NCBI GenBank assembly: GCA_945910005.1
Contig: OX246747.1
Location: 34,480,742 to 34,544,741 of the forward strand
DNA length: 64,000 nucleotides
Direction: 5' to 3'
Source of the DNA: Isoperla grammatica
Taxonomy: Eukaryota > Arthropoda > Insecta > Plecoptera > Perlodidae
The stretch's first letter is position 1; each line of letters opens with the position of its first letter. Positions 1 to 12,800 of the stretch are shown here, piece after piece. The notes under the pieces were generated by a model. That model did not search any database. It was not told where the DNA came from and was given only the letters and a program-made list of their open reading frames with translations. The position numbers and the translations under genes are program-made.

Positions 1-164
1 AAACAGCAGAATACTGCAATCTATGTCAATACCGAAAGCGCCCAACGCTTTTATTTTCCGAGTGAGGCAAAAATTTGTTGGGCGAAAATTTATTTTTTAC
101 TTTTTAGTGCATTTAAATATAAGCGTTGTTTTTAAAAAAATATATTTTTTTCATGTAATCTTAT

Positions 165-316
165 TTATTTAAAAAACAGACTGGATAAAAAAAACTATGA
201 ATTTCTGTGCTCTACCACAACAGCCTTCAATTGTTTCTCCATGGCAACGTCAAAGTTTGATCACAAATGTGGCCGCCACACGCAAAGCTGTGACGTACGT
301 GCAACCTACGAATGGG
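165..316. mobile_element. partial MITE family D copy
   Basis: TTCAATTGTTTCTCCATGGC, TTGATCACAAATGTGGCCGC and TGTGACGTACGTGCAACC match the right half of 28311-28628. The left half is missing or diverged. Confidence 0.7.
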
Positions 317-449
317 GAACATGCATAATGTTTTTTTAGCATTTTACTAGATTAAGATTAACGTCCTGAATACAAAAATATTTTATTTCGGTGACATAGA
401 ATTAAGTTTCATTTATAAAAACGAGCTGAAAGTTTCACACATATTTATG

Positions 450-850
450 GCGGGAAAAACGGGGCATACGTCACTTGCCATGTATCAGCAATCAACCAAT
501 CAAAGAAAGATAAATAACATAACGCTTATTTGGAAATTATCATATCCATAATCATATAAAATCGAATTAATGTCTAGTAAGCGTAGTAATTAATTTTGAA
601 GCCCAGTTACTATAAAAACAATAATACCAAACCTATTTTCATAGAATATCAGTAAATATTGGGTGTTGTTATTCATATAAAGCAGACTTGACAACGGCTT
701 GCGTAAAAATTTTGACAAGGTTAGCTTGATGACCTTGAAAATGTGATTGTTTCGTCTAGGAGGCGGTGGCAAAGTCCAAGGAGGTTATATGCAAAGTCAT
801 TCATATAAGCAGTGATTTTCATGGCATGTGACGTCACATACCGTTTAAAA
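450..850. mobile_element. inverted-repeat element
   Basis: ACGTCACTTGCCATG near 470 pairs with CATGGCATGTGACGT near 823. The interior is AT-rich with no gene. Confidence 0.5.
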
Positions 851-860
851 ATAATAGTGC

Positions 861-1651
861 GGGAAACAGATAATCAAAATCTTTGAACATGTATAGAAGT
901 ATAATGAGTTAATTTTAAAACTTTTAAATTAGGTTTGTGATGTCTTCAGATGAATAACAATATATTCCACGTACTTTCAGAGCTGTAGAAAATTCATGCA
1001 AGTTCCCTATTGTATTCGACTATTTCGTAATAATGAGACAAGGGGTTAGTTCACTGTACAAAAGTACAACCATATAAATCTGTATGAAATCGTCGATTCG
1101 TGTCAATTCTAAAAATAATTGCAACAACGGCGATAGTAATAATAATAGTAATTTAACGAATGTGTTAATTTATATAATAATTGGTTCGAACACGTATTTG
1201 CATTATGCGAATAAAATATGTAGACTATAAAAGAATGTAATTGCCGCATGGCAACCTCAAATATTCACATAACTAATTCCTTCAAAACGTCGGCTCGCTA
1301 CATCTACAACAAAAAAATCACCAGCATTGAAATCACCACCTATGTTGTATGCTTGTAGACAGACAGACGGAATACCGTTTAAATATTATTTCATTTACAT
1401 TTTTCCCGAATTATTAGTATTATCTGTTTTTTATCTATCTGTTCCTCGCGGCGGCAAAAATTATTCATTCGCAAAATTCTCGTGTGTGTTTTTTGTCTGT
1501 CTGTCTGTCTGTCCTTCCACATTTATGAATAAACTAGCTCGAAACATTTAAAGATGTCTTCTCGTATAATTATTTATGTAAATGATTCTCTGTGTGTGTG
1601 CGTGTGTGCTGTGTGGATGGATGGATGTAGCTTGGGAAAAATCTCTCGGGT

Positions 1652-1690
<39 letters not shown>

Positions 1691-2536
1691 TATATATAAT
1701 ATATAAATGAATAAACGCTCGCTGAAGCCGCTCGCTCGCTGTTGCGTGTTAATGTTTGGACGCTTGCGGCGCATGCGCGTAGGTTAGTTGTCATGCGATT
1801 CAGCGCCGAAAGCGTCTGCGCGCTTTGCGTAGGTTTCATTCATGTATCGGTTCCCATGGTGATTTGTTGTAGAGTTTTTTTTTTTTTTTTTGATTAGCTA
1901 CTGTAGTAGTAGAAGAATTAAATTTCACGGTATAGGATGATCATATTGTGTTATTAAAATATTAATACAATTAAATAATGTTTGATTGGTTCGTTCGTGG
2001 GTTGATTTAATTATGGATTTTTTTGAAATGGGATGGTGTCGATTTATCTATGTATAAAGTGTTAAAGCATGGACATAAATTGTATTTGGTGTGGAAATTT
2101 AGTAGGGTATATATATTTGCCTACATTCATGAGTCGTGCGATTTGAATACTATAGGCCTATACTATACTGCCTTGTACCCATGTCAATGATTTTAAATCG
2201 CTACATGATCGTACAAAATATCTATACACACACAATAATATATTGTGATGTCATATTTAATATATTCATACAATTTCTACTTTACATACTTGATTTACAT
2301 AATTAATTTGCATCCGTTGCGTATTTAACATACTCTTTACGCATACTTAACATACTTTGCATTCCAAATATTTTGTACTTCTTCTAAGATACCTTACTAC
2401 AAATTCTTTGCATTCTGAACATATTTATTTCACAGGCTATAAATAAATAACTGACATTGTATACTTGATAGTTTCCGTGCATGAACACGAGCGCGCTTTG
2501 CAGCTTCATACGTTGACAACTCGGTTGACAACACTA
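861..2536. other. AT-rich sequence without recognisable gene
   Basis: Contains a TGTC run near 1497, the TTTA microsatellite and AT-rich low-complexity tracts. No coding or RNA gene seen. Confidence 0.6.
1646..1692. repeat. (TTTA)n microsatellite
   Basis: About eleven TTTA units. Confidence 0.95.
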
Positions 2537-2842
2537 TAGGGAACTTGCAACTGACGTCACAGCCGAACTGCAACAATGTAACAAATGAATCGAACTGATG
2601 GACAAACAACGAGCTGTCAAAATAATAAAATTGCAACATTATGAAGAAAATTAGGTATGGCGATAGGAACTGTTCCCCAGTTAAAACGTTTAATGATGGG
2701 CAACCAAGTTGTGAAAGTTTTGTATGTTTCTTGTTTGTTTTGAAGATTTGTTTTAAAAATCAGAATATTTTATTGTTTGACAGCTTGTTGTTTGTCCAAC
2801 GATTCATTTCATTCGTTTTATTGTTGTAAAGCAAGCTTGCAA
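2537..2842. mobile_element. MITE related to family A (GGGAACTTGC end)
   Basis: Shares its interior with family A (GAGCTGTCAAAATAATAAAA, GACAGCTTGTTGTTTGTCC) but has ends TAGGGAACTTGCAACTGACG and TAAAGCAAGCTTGCA. An inverted copy is at 32194-32441. Confidence 0.65.
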
Positions 2843-3108
2843 GAAGCCTACACAATAGTAGAAGCTCGTTTGGTGTTTTATTTAAAAATCGGGGATGTTT
2901 ACACCAAGTCAAAATAGCACACCATGAATTCCTCTTTTGTTATATATCTTTTGTACCGTTATATAAAGGTCCCTTTTAATTGGAGCGGACGAAGGATCAA
3001 CCGATCGATCGCGAGAAGTAAACCAATTTCGAGAAAAAGATTTTTTTCGTCTCTGGTTTTTCGGAAGTCGTCGAAGATTGGTCCAATTTGTTACTTCCTT
3101 CCGTGCGC

Positions 3109-3129
3109 GGTTAGGTTAGGTTAGGTTAG
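3109..3129. repeat. short interstitial TTAGG run
   Basis: Four contiguous units of (G)GTTA, the arthropod telomere repeat, inside AT-rich sequence. Confidence 0.6.
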
Positions 3130-3359
3130 AGCCCCTACCGCAGAAACAATGTGTTTTGATCAGAATGTGCATGCTTACCTCTCCGTCCCGGCCCGCCTCT
3201 ATCTACCTGCTTGTCTGTCTTTGATGGGGGCCAAAATGCGTGCAGGCGCCGCCTCATGATAAACAATAGAGGTGCGCCCGAAATATCGTGTGCGAGCAAG
3301 CTAGGTTTTCTGAATTCTAAAAATCTCAATCTTAATTAAATAGTAGATGAGGTAAAACG

Positions 3360-3523
3360 TTATAAGAACCTAGTAATCGGACTGTACACACTGTTTTCCT
3401 TGCCACACATAAAATTGAAGCGCAAAATTTTACGAATTTTTTCGTGCAAAATTTGTTTAGCGCTTTAATTTTATGTGTGACAAGGAACAGTGTACATGCA
3501 GTCCAATTACTAGGTTCTTATAA
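3360..3523. repeat. 164-bp near-perfect hairpin
   Basis: TATAAGAACCTAGTAATCGG at the left pairs with CCAATTACTAGGTTCTTATA at the right, arms of about 75 bp. The end phrase (AGTCCAATTACTAGGTCTTAT) recurs at 12040 and 60427. Confidence 0.8.
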
Positions 3524-4851
3524 TCTCAATCTTCTAAAGAATCTAGAAAAAATTAATATTAATAATAGGATCATAATGAGTAGTGGAGATGTGTGTAAAA
3601 ATAGCGTTTTCAAGATGAATATTTATAACGTTTCGTTTACCGGGTTCTTGGAATAATCCGAATATGTTTAGACTGTATAATATGCAGGTCTATCGTATAG
3701 TGTGTTGGTGCCTTTGGTTCAACTTAAAACTGTGATCCTATATTGTTGCAAGCAAGCAAGCAAGAAATATAAATATATAATCAATACTTACAAAGAAATA
3801 AATAAAACACATTTCGTCGTTCATCGGTACATTCCATACCCCGGGTCCACCCCCCCCCCCCCCCCCCCCCACCCCCCACCCGCTTTTTTGATGCGAATTC
3901 AATCACTTCGTTTTTCACAATATGTCACCATAACTCACCTATAGGTGTTAAAACATTTAATTTCACCATTCATCAATAAATTCATTGATCGAATAATTTT
4001 ATAGGATAAACCCATAATAAAATACATATTAAATTTAAATTGAACACGCCACCACTCTGTAAAAGTAGATATCAGTCCATTCCAACAACAATTCATCGTC
4101 TAAAAATGGAAGCGTGTGAAAACGAACTTTTTTTTAATCTATTTCTCTCTCTCCCTCTTTCTCTCTCTCTCTCTCTCTCTCTGGGAACCGAAGGAGGCGC
4201 CGCCTATCGCATCGAGTGGCGAGATTGCTTCTGTTTCCACTTCGAAGAAGAAGAAAAAAAAGAAAAACTAAAAAGTCGTTTTTAATTTATTGTAAATATT
4301 CATATACGAGTTATAATATAATACATTATCGAAGGATCACGAACGGCGGATTGTGGCTACCTTTCGTGTTATCGACTACTACTGTATTGTTTTGTGTTTC
4401 GTATGGGATAGAAGGACCTAACCGGCGATTATTTCAATCGGCTGCCGTATATTTTAAACGAGAGAAAAAAAAGATCGATCGGTTATTTACCTTCTTCACA
4501 CGAGAATCTCTCTCTATATATACAGACACGAGATCTCTCGTATAGGTTATCTCGTGATTTCCGAGATATATTATTTTAATATTTAATACTGTTTTCGAGC
4601 GTTTTGTCTTGCCTCGAGGGCTATTTTATTATGTTGGTGGCCGTGGGGCGTGCACCGGGGATGGATGTGTTTACGGGCTACCAACCAACGGCTGGTAACG
4701 AAAACCTGTGTGGGAAATAGCGTTGCACGATGAGCGAAAACAGATGTTGTTATATAATTATAATATTATCAATTAACTTGTGTGTTAACTATATGTCCCG
4801 AGGTAACTATGTTTACATTTTGGCTATTTTCAAGCATTTTAAGAGGAACGA

Positions 4852-5136
4852 CCCGCGAAATCAACGTATTTTGAGAATAATAGCTCAATAACGCCACACT
4901 AGGCCGAAAAAATGACTAATATGCTTATTTTTAATTCGTGAGAGCTCAGTACCGTATAAAAAAGATTTGGTATAGTTCCTAGTAATTATAGTTGTAATTG
5001 TTAATTTACCTGCAAATTAACTAATCTTTTTCGTACGGTATTGAGCTCTCACGAATCCAAAATAAGACAATTTGTCACTTTTTCGATATTGTGTGGCGTT
5101 ATTGTGATATGACCAAAATACGTTAATTTCGCGGGG
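4852..5136. mobile_element. 285-bp MITE with long inverted arms
   Basis: CCCGCGAAATCAACGTATTTTG at the left pairs with the complement at 5115-5136. An inner pair ATTCGTGAGAGCTCA...TGAGCTCTCACGAAT extends the arms to about 100 bp each. Confidence 0.8.
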
Positions 5137-5927
5137 TTTCAATGTTGGCTGTAGTCGAGGCTAGGCTTGTAGTATATTATCGATGCTGGTGTTGTGTTTC
5201 TGCAGGTTGACTTTCCGTGTCTGTCGACTTTCCCCTAGTGGACTTTCCGCTATAATATACTTGTTTACTCGTGGGCCTAGCTTTAGCTGACTTTCTGCAG
5301 GCTGACTTACCGTACCTACCTACACGTTCTAGCTGACTTTCCGAGGTCTTCAGCTGAGTTTCTGGAGGGCGACTTTACGGGTACCCGTGCCGGCTGGCTT
5401 GGTGACCTCTGTGGATGTCACTGTAAGGACGGCTGCTGCAGTCGGGGGTGTCTCATTACGCCAAGACAGCAGAAACTGTTTGCTGCACAATACTGACTTG
5501 TGTGCTGCGGCCTTTCTATTCTCGTGTTTCTGCCGACTCTGCTCGCGTCTACCTCTCCTCTCTTATCAATGGCTCGTGTTGCCGCAGCGAGGGTTATCGT
5601 AACGCGAGCACGCTCTCGCCGACCTCAGATATAGTCACCCCCACGTAACTATACTAGTCACTAGGAAAGTATTCGCATACCAATCTCAGGTCATTGTCTA
5701 CTGCCCCTTTCAACCGCGCCAATTGAAAGAAAATCAACAGATATAATATATACCTGACGTTCTGTCACACATTCGTAAATGCACCGTTACAGGTAACCAA
5801 CGGAAGGTTTTAAATCATCCCCAATTAATGTTTAGATTAGATGGTATAGAAATTAAGTTGTCACCTTGGACTCAGCTGTGTCGTAAGTAAGCATCAGAAT
5901 ACTTTCGTTGGAGCAACTTTAGTCGCA

Positions 5928-6200
5928 TGGCCGACGCGCGGGCGGGGGGGGGGGGGAGGTTGCAGGCTACCCCCCCCCCCTTCAGGATCTCCGGATACAA
6001 ATAATATATAGTCAACATTGTAAAATAGTTTTTGTACTACTAAAATTCCATCTGTCTCATCATAGGCCGACGCGCGGGGGGGGGGGGGGGGGGGGTTGCA
6101 GGCTTACCCCCCCCCCTTCAGGATCTCCGGATACAAATAATATATAGTCAACATTGTAAAATAGTTTTTGTACTACTAATTTCATCTGTCTCTCGTCATA
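5928..6200. repeat. tandem duplication (about 133 bp) with G and C runs
   Basis: GGCCGACGCGCG, a G run, GGTTGCAGGCT, a C run and TTCAGGATCTCCGGATACAA appear twice, near 5931 and 6066. Confidence 0.9.
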
Positions 6201-6717
6201 AAATCACCTATGTGAAGAAAATGTCGACCAACTATTTGATTGGATTGCATGACTGTTCTGAGAGGACAACCCACCAACAGGTTCTCTTGATGTGTTTGAT
6301 GACTCACACGAGTGACCGTGCCCAGTGTGAATCTCCGGTCTGTCTGTATGTCCATGTGGGACATGAGGGGGGGGGGGATTGTTGGAAGTAATTACAGATG
6401 GCGCCGCGGCCAGTGTAATTATATTATGACTTTCCTTGGGGACCGGACGGACGTGTACGAGTGAGGGAGAACTGAACGATTTCGATTCGATATCTGTTTG
6501 TGATCGATGTCGTTCTAGATTTACGAATGATGGAAAATATTGGCATGATAGAATCGATATTTAGCGAATTATGAGATCTTTTGTACAAAATCGGGCTCAG
6601 TGACGTTCAAAAAGCTTGATCCGAGTTTGATGGCGCTTCGAGCCTTCTCCGTGGATCAGTGGAGCATTTCCGTTGATGATTGTTGACGTTTTGTGACAAG
6701 GGAATGTATGTGTACGG

Positions 6718-7002
6718 TATGGGGAGGCGTACACCCAAATACCTTGGTACAACAAACGACTACACTGCAGCGCTTCGAGCGTTCCGGCCACTGAGCTCTG
6801 CCTGCTAGAAGTCACCGAAAACCCCTCTAGAAGCCAGTGCACTAATTATTATTGGTAAAATATATATAGATTCCAAAGAAGTCAAATAATTTTTCAATGG
6901 CATAGAAATTCTTATTGTTGAAAATTGTGTGTATCCAACTTTCAGTGACTGTTGGCCGGATCGCTCGCAACGCTCTCTGTGCACTTGTTACGCCTCCCCA
7001 TA
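6718..7002. mobile_element. MITE family C, uninterrupted copy
   Basis: Ends TATGGGGAGGCG and CGCCTCCCCATA. The interior matches 22242-22670 and gives its pre-insertion state around 6840-6855. Confidence 0.8.
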
Positions 7003-7440
7003 GCGAGTGATAGAAGCAGTTTTATCTCCAATGGGGGGAGGAGGGAGATGGTGACAAAATATCTACAGGGGGATGGTTAAAGCAATTAATTTTCTTTCTG
7101 GGGAGGGGGGGGGCGCCCCGCCCACCGCATTCCCTCCCACTACCTTCTACCGTGTCGGTCTGCGCCGGGGGGGCTGAGGGGATGACAGCCCACCCCCCCC
7201 TAATACCTTCAACCTGTTGCTCCGATGCCGATACTCGCGAACACCCTATGCGCAGCACCACACGGTGACGGTCTGCCGCCCGAGGCTACACCGAGGTAGG
7301 AGGCTGTGAGCTCTTTGTTTTTTGTGGTGCGTGTGTTTTGTTTTCACGGCCCCCTGTATAATAACGAGATTGTGGCCCGCGGCGCATGTTGGACGGACCC
7401 GGCCGGCTCTAGCTAGAACGCTGGGAGCTCCGGTCAAGAC

Positions 7441-8238
7441 GCCTTCCTATACCACACCATACCACGTTCATTCATCCAAACAGAGAGACGTGTAGTGTAT
7501 AGCGTGGTTGGTGCTTGTGCGCGCGGGCCCCTTTCTACGTCCTTGTGTGTGCGCGATACAATATCTACATTGTTGTGTTGTTGTTTTTATTATTATCACA
7601 GTTCATTTATAATATGTAGTTTTGGAAAAATTTAAATTTCCGATTTGGTATTGTTTGTTTTTTGTTTTTTGTTTGTTTTTTTGTGGGGGGAGAAGGCTTC
7701 GTTCTGCTTCGACATGGCGCCATAAGGAATATTATATAGCCTACGTATCACCGGGGATTTTGGATATACCCTACGACGGACGCGCCGAAAAGTGAATTCA
7801 CTTGACGATCTTGTTTTTTTTAATCGAGTTTATGTGCGTTTGTTTTGTTTGTTTGTGGAAGAAAGAGTCGGTTGAATCGTCAGTGTTCATATGTGTTGTT
7901 GGTGAAATTAAGGATTCTTACACAAGTTGTGTATAACAAAAACCGTCGGAAATCTGTACAAAGTGTTTTACGAGTATAACTTACCAGGATCTTACTTTTT
8001 ACTAGTGAAAAACTAAACCATACTACATACAATACAAGTTAAACGTGATTAATTTTGTTTATTACGAGTGATTGTGTCTCATCGAAATATAAACAAATCA
8101 TTATACAAGTATATCAATATAAGCGAATTATTTGGTCAAGTACGTTTCACTAGTAGAAAGATTTTGCCAAGAGCAACCAGTGTGTGTGATTAATTATCGA
8201 AGTGATCTATTTCGATTCGATTGTTGTGTGCGTGAACT
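7441..8238 (+). promoter_or_regulatory. probable promoter/5' leader region of VGLL4/Tgi
   Basis: AT-rich, gene-free sequence just upstream of the proposed start, lying after a GC-rich stretch at about 7020-7440. No other gene is recognisable here. The transcription start cannot be placed by eye, and upstream non-coding exons are possible. Confidence 0.3.
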
Positions 8239-8317
8239 ATGAGCACTGCCTACTGGAATATGAACGTGCTCCACCAGGGTACGAGTATCTGGCAGCCGTG
8301 GCTTAGCCCAGACTCAG
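8239..8317 (+). CDS. VGLL4: VGLL4/Tgi coding exon 1
   Basis: Encodes residues 1-26, beginning MSTAYWNMNVLHQG, plus the first base of codon 27. Donor GTAAAT follows at 8318. An in-frame TGA two codons upstream limits the reading frame. The segment is not strongly conserved in the family, so it is supported mainly by frame, donor site and position; another first exon is possible. Confidence 0.68.
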
Positions 8318-9741
8318 GTAAATAATATTAATGATTTTCATTAATAATAGATGATTTGATTCAGAATTGATCTCCAGAAAACCGTGATTTGCTCAGGATC
8401 CTTGATAGTTATGTTAAGGTGTATTTGTCACTGTTGTGCATTGTTGTCATTGAAGATCTAAAGGGCCGTGATTAGCTCTATCCAAGGGTCTTAGATCAAT
8501 GAAAAAAAAGGTCTATAGGGCAACTAGCAACACCGATAGACAACAATGGAACTGATGGACAAACCATCAGCTGTCAAAATAATAAAATTGCAACCATAGA
8601 AATAAAAACAAGTGTAGCAATAGTAACTGCTCGCCATTTAAAACATTTAATGATAGACAACCACTAAGTGAAAGTTTTGTATGTGTATTTGTTTGTTTTT
8701 TGTTTTGTTTTCCAAAATCAGACGAAATTATTTTTTGACATCTTGTTGTTTGTCCATCGATTCAATTCATTTGTTTCATTGTTGTCCTTTGGTGTTGCTA
8801 GTGCCCTATTGGGATTTTAACCAAGTAGGCACTCGACAACTATGATCATATGACATCGGGGTGTGTTTGGAGGAAAGATATATTCAAGTAGAATGCAAAG
8901 GGGTGGACTGCATTTCGTTTGGTTTGTCAACCTCGACCTGTCCGGCTAGGGTGGCCCTACCATGGAAGCATACGCTTCCGCCGGCATAGCTCTCGGGAAA
9001 GCATACAAACCTGCCCACTACGATACGGTAACAGTCCCGGGGGGCAGGAAGGGACAAGCAGAATGTACAACTGTAAGGAAAAGGGAGAACGTGGATTGCT
9101 TTTCGTCTGGCTTCTCTATCCCGACCTCTCCGAACCCTACGCTTCCGCCGCGCGCCATAGCTATCGCTATCACAACAGCATACACACCTGCTCACCACGA
9201 TAAGACAGTAGCAGCGTTGAGTGAGAAATTTCTCACTCAACGGTAGCAGTCAGTCAGTCCCAGGGCAGGAAGGGACAATTAGGAGGAAAAGAGAGGACGT
9301 GGATTGCCTTTCGTCTGGCTTCTCTACCCCGACCTCTCCGAAGCCTACGCTTCCGCCGCGCGCCATAGCTATCGCTATCACAACAGCATACAAACCTGCT
9401 CACCACGATAAGGCAGTAGCAGTCAGTCAGTCCCAGGGCAAGAATAATTGGTCGGACGGCTATTTTAATTACGGAATACATTATAATATATAATATATAT
9501 TTGTCCCGCTACGCATTCAACGCGGCCAGGTAGGCAGGGTAGGGCGACATCGCGGTCCTGTTGAATGAAACGAGTCTGTGAGGAGAGGTTACTACGCCGT
9601 GAGCTGTCGCCGCTTGTAGTAGGATGTCGTCGGCCGGCCGGCTGGAGGTCGCCGAGCCGGAGCTACGCCCCCCCCCCCCCCCCCCCCCCTCCAACCTGGC
9701 CCGGGTGTGCGTTGCCGCTGTGATCTCAGATAGTTATGTAA

Positions 9742-9833
<92 letters not shown>

Positions 9834-12800
9834 GAATTACTGACACATTGTGATGGACAACGTTGTGAAGCTATAGATTGCAATTGTCGAAACCGTTTGG
9901 TCCTACCGTGAATCGAACCCGGATCCTACGGCTTACCATACCAACGCTCTGTCCCCGTTCGAGCAATTTTGTAATTATACAGTTTATAAGGTATAAACTC
10001 CATGGTTTTATTGTATATTCTGAAATCAATTCTGCCTGCATTCGAACTTGCATTACATTCAATGCAACAAGTTCGAATTCATACAGAAATCATTTCTGGA
10101 TATAGAATTAAACGTTACAGAATAGGACTCCGGAGCCGATGGTCGAAAAGTAGACTGCAATGTCGCAATCATTTTTAAACAACGACTTGCAAAACACACA
10201 ATTTTAGTTAATCACAATCTCATAATCGAGCTACAGCTGTGTGATTTTATTCGGGCTTAGAGTCTGCTCACTACATTTACACAACAAACATTATATTGTG
10301 TCAAATAGTGAGTTCGATGCGCGGAGACAACAAATATAATAATATCGAGAGAGTTCGATGCGCGGAGACAACAAACATAATAATATCGAGAGAGTTCGAT
10401 GCGCGGAGACAACAAACATAATAATGTCGAGAGAGAGTTCGATGCGCGGATACAACAAACATAATAATATCGAGAGAGAGTTCGATGCGCGGAGACAACA
10501 AACATAATAATATCGAGAGAGTTCGATGCGCGGAGACAACAAACATAATAATATCGAGAGATTTCGATGCGCGGGGACAACAAACATAATAATATCGAGA
10601 GAGTTCGATGCGCGGAGACAACAAACATAATAATATCGAGAGTAAGAAGAGAGTTCGATGCGCGGCGAACAGCGAGCGCCCGCACACACACACTGAAGAT
10701 GCGTTGGACTCCAAGAGCTAGTTGGTCTTGTTAAATTAAAAATTAATTATCTTAGCTCATCGTTGTTTTTTTAGACGTTGGGTTAGGCTAACTTGTTTTT
10801 GATGACGTCATAGCGAACCGTGGTCGCCGAAGAGTTTGATTGGACGCCAGTCGAACCACACTGTGTACTATTTACCGAATCGAGATACATACACACACAC
10901 GCCGGTAAAATGGAAAACTCGAAAGAAGTTGTTGTTGTTGTTGTTGTTGTTAATGTTTTTAAATGTGAATCCTGCGTTCCTTGCGAAAAGTGAACAGTAC
11001 TCGCCATCCCTCGTAATGTACAGGGGCCCAATTCTCGAGCTTGCATACGAGTCCCGCGGAATGACGTTTTTAATTATTTGTACCATATATACATAATTAA
11101 TTTTACCAACATATTTGACCAAATTGATATCATATACACCACATTGTATTGTAGTAATACCAAATTGTCAACAACAAAAAAGTATCGAATCAATTAATTG
11201 AAATTTAAGGATGTCATTCCTTACATGCGAGTTGGCTCTGTGAACGCTCGATGAGAAATGTGTTAATTTTCGTTTAAACAGCGCGCACGGCATGCAGTAG
11301 ATACAAAGAATGGATCATCTGTGGTGGATCGGTTTGGAAGACAAGTTACGCGCGGTGCTTGAAATGAGCGTGTGTTTCTGTCTGTGTATACTATGGCAAA
11401 TGGCGGCGTCTTGCTTGAGATGCGATAGACTGTAGGTAGAGCGGTGTGTATACACTATGCCAGGCCGATGTCTTGCTTGAGACGGAGGCGACTATAGTGG
11501 TAAGGTCGGTAGTGGCTGGTTCAAGGACGGACGCTCCGAGGCGAGGAGTAGATTGGGTTCGGTTGGATCGCCCGCGGACATACAGACCGCTCGGGGTCTT
11601 GTTAGACGTACGTGTTGTAGGGTGACCCGAAACGAGGTTCATCGCGAGATACTTTTGTACTTATTTTTCCTCTTCTTCCTCAACTGTGTCTCTTCTGATT
11701 CTCATTCTTGTCAGCCCTGTTTGCGACCTCACAACACACCCCTATTTTTTTTTTTTTTTTAGTACATCTTTTTCATTACTCAAATGGCTTTTCATTTCAT
11801 TGATCCAAAAATGAGCTCATCAATGCTGTTTTTGTCAATCAAAATGTTGACATAAAATATAAATGTTTTGTTTTTGAAATTGTTATTTTTATTAAATAAG
11901 TGAAGAGTGGGTGGGGGTTTGTCAGTGTCAGCTGTCAGTTTGCCAGCTAGTGTAGTTTCGCCTGTTGAAGAGCTCTGATCAGGGTTCGAAATATTGCGTT
12001 TTAAATTGTTTTTAAATGTGACAAGACAAGGAACAGTGTACAGTCCAATTACTAGGTCTTATTTAAGTGAAGAGGAGCCAGGGGCGGATTTAAGAAAAAG
12101 GGCCCGGTCGGCATTGATGATAGAAGTAATTACGTGGAGATGAGGTAGCGCGGAATAGTAGGGGTCTGGGGCGAAGCCCCAGCCGCCGGAAACAATTTCG
12201 ATAAGGGCGAAAATATTTTTGGTACTGCAATAAGTTTGATGGCCTAAAACGCGTTAAGCTAATTTGTAAAAAGAGCCGTGTCCGTGGGAAACTTTTCCCC
12301 GAAAAATAATGAATTATTACTGTCTCCATTTTTGCTTGAAGTAGCTACTGATGAGACTAAATCGACGCCGGTTTTAATAGTAGTTTAGTTTTCAAAATTA
12401 ACATTAAGTTCTTCTTGAGAAATGTTCGTGACGTCAGCTAGACGTACGGACACATGTTCTTGTTGCACTGTGGGGAAACCAGAACAGAGATTTTCAAAAT
12501 CAATCGACGTTTCATTGCGTTTACCTTTACTTACTTCACCAACACGTGCTGATAAAATCGCACTCAAACATACCTTCCCCTAAGCAAAAAATTATAAATT
12601 TGTTTGTTTAGGGTCACTGCCCACACTCCCTATCTGGCCTGGTTTATGAATTTGTATTTGTTTTTCTCGCTCATTTCTAAACATACCTGAATTTGGCAGT
12701 GGCACAATTTCGATACCACATGCTACAATAAAATATTTGTAAAATAACAATTTAAACTAACAAACAAAAGGAATAAAACGAAAACTGTCCCACAGAATAA

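Larger units (their letters stand above)
5137..7440. other. GC-richer upstream sequence, no gene recognised
   Basis: Holds a cluster of GACTTTCC motifs (5205-5390), the 133-bp duplication and one family C MITE. Open stretches lack recognisable domains. Confidence 0.5.

Noticed and set aside
9895..9962. Possible tRNA gene on the - strand
   Set aside because: A- and B-box phrases are present but I could not build a convincing acceptor stem, so it is reported only as tRNA-like.
10312..10665. CRISPR-like array
   Set aside because: Repeats are contiguous, with no unique spacers, in an animal intron.
10257..10714. Three overlapping - strand open stretches of 130-144 codons
   Set aside because: They are produced by the 41-bp minisatellite, which lacks stops in several frames.
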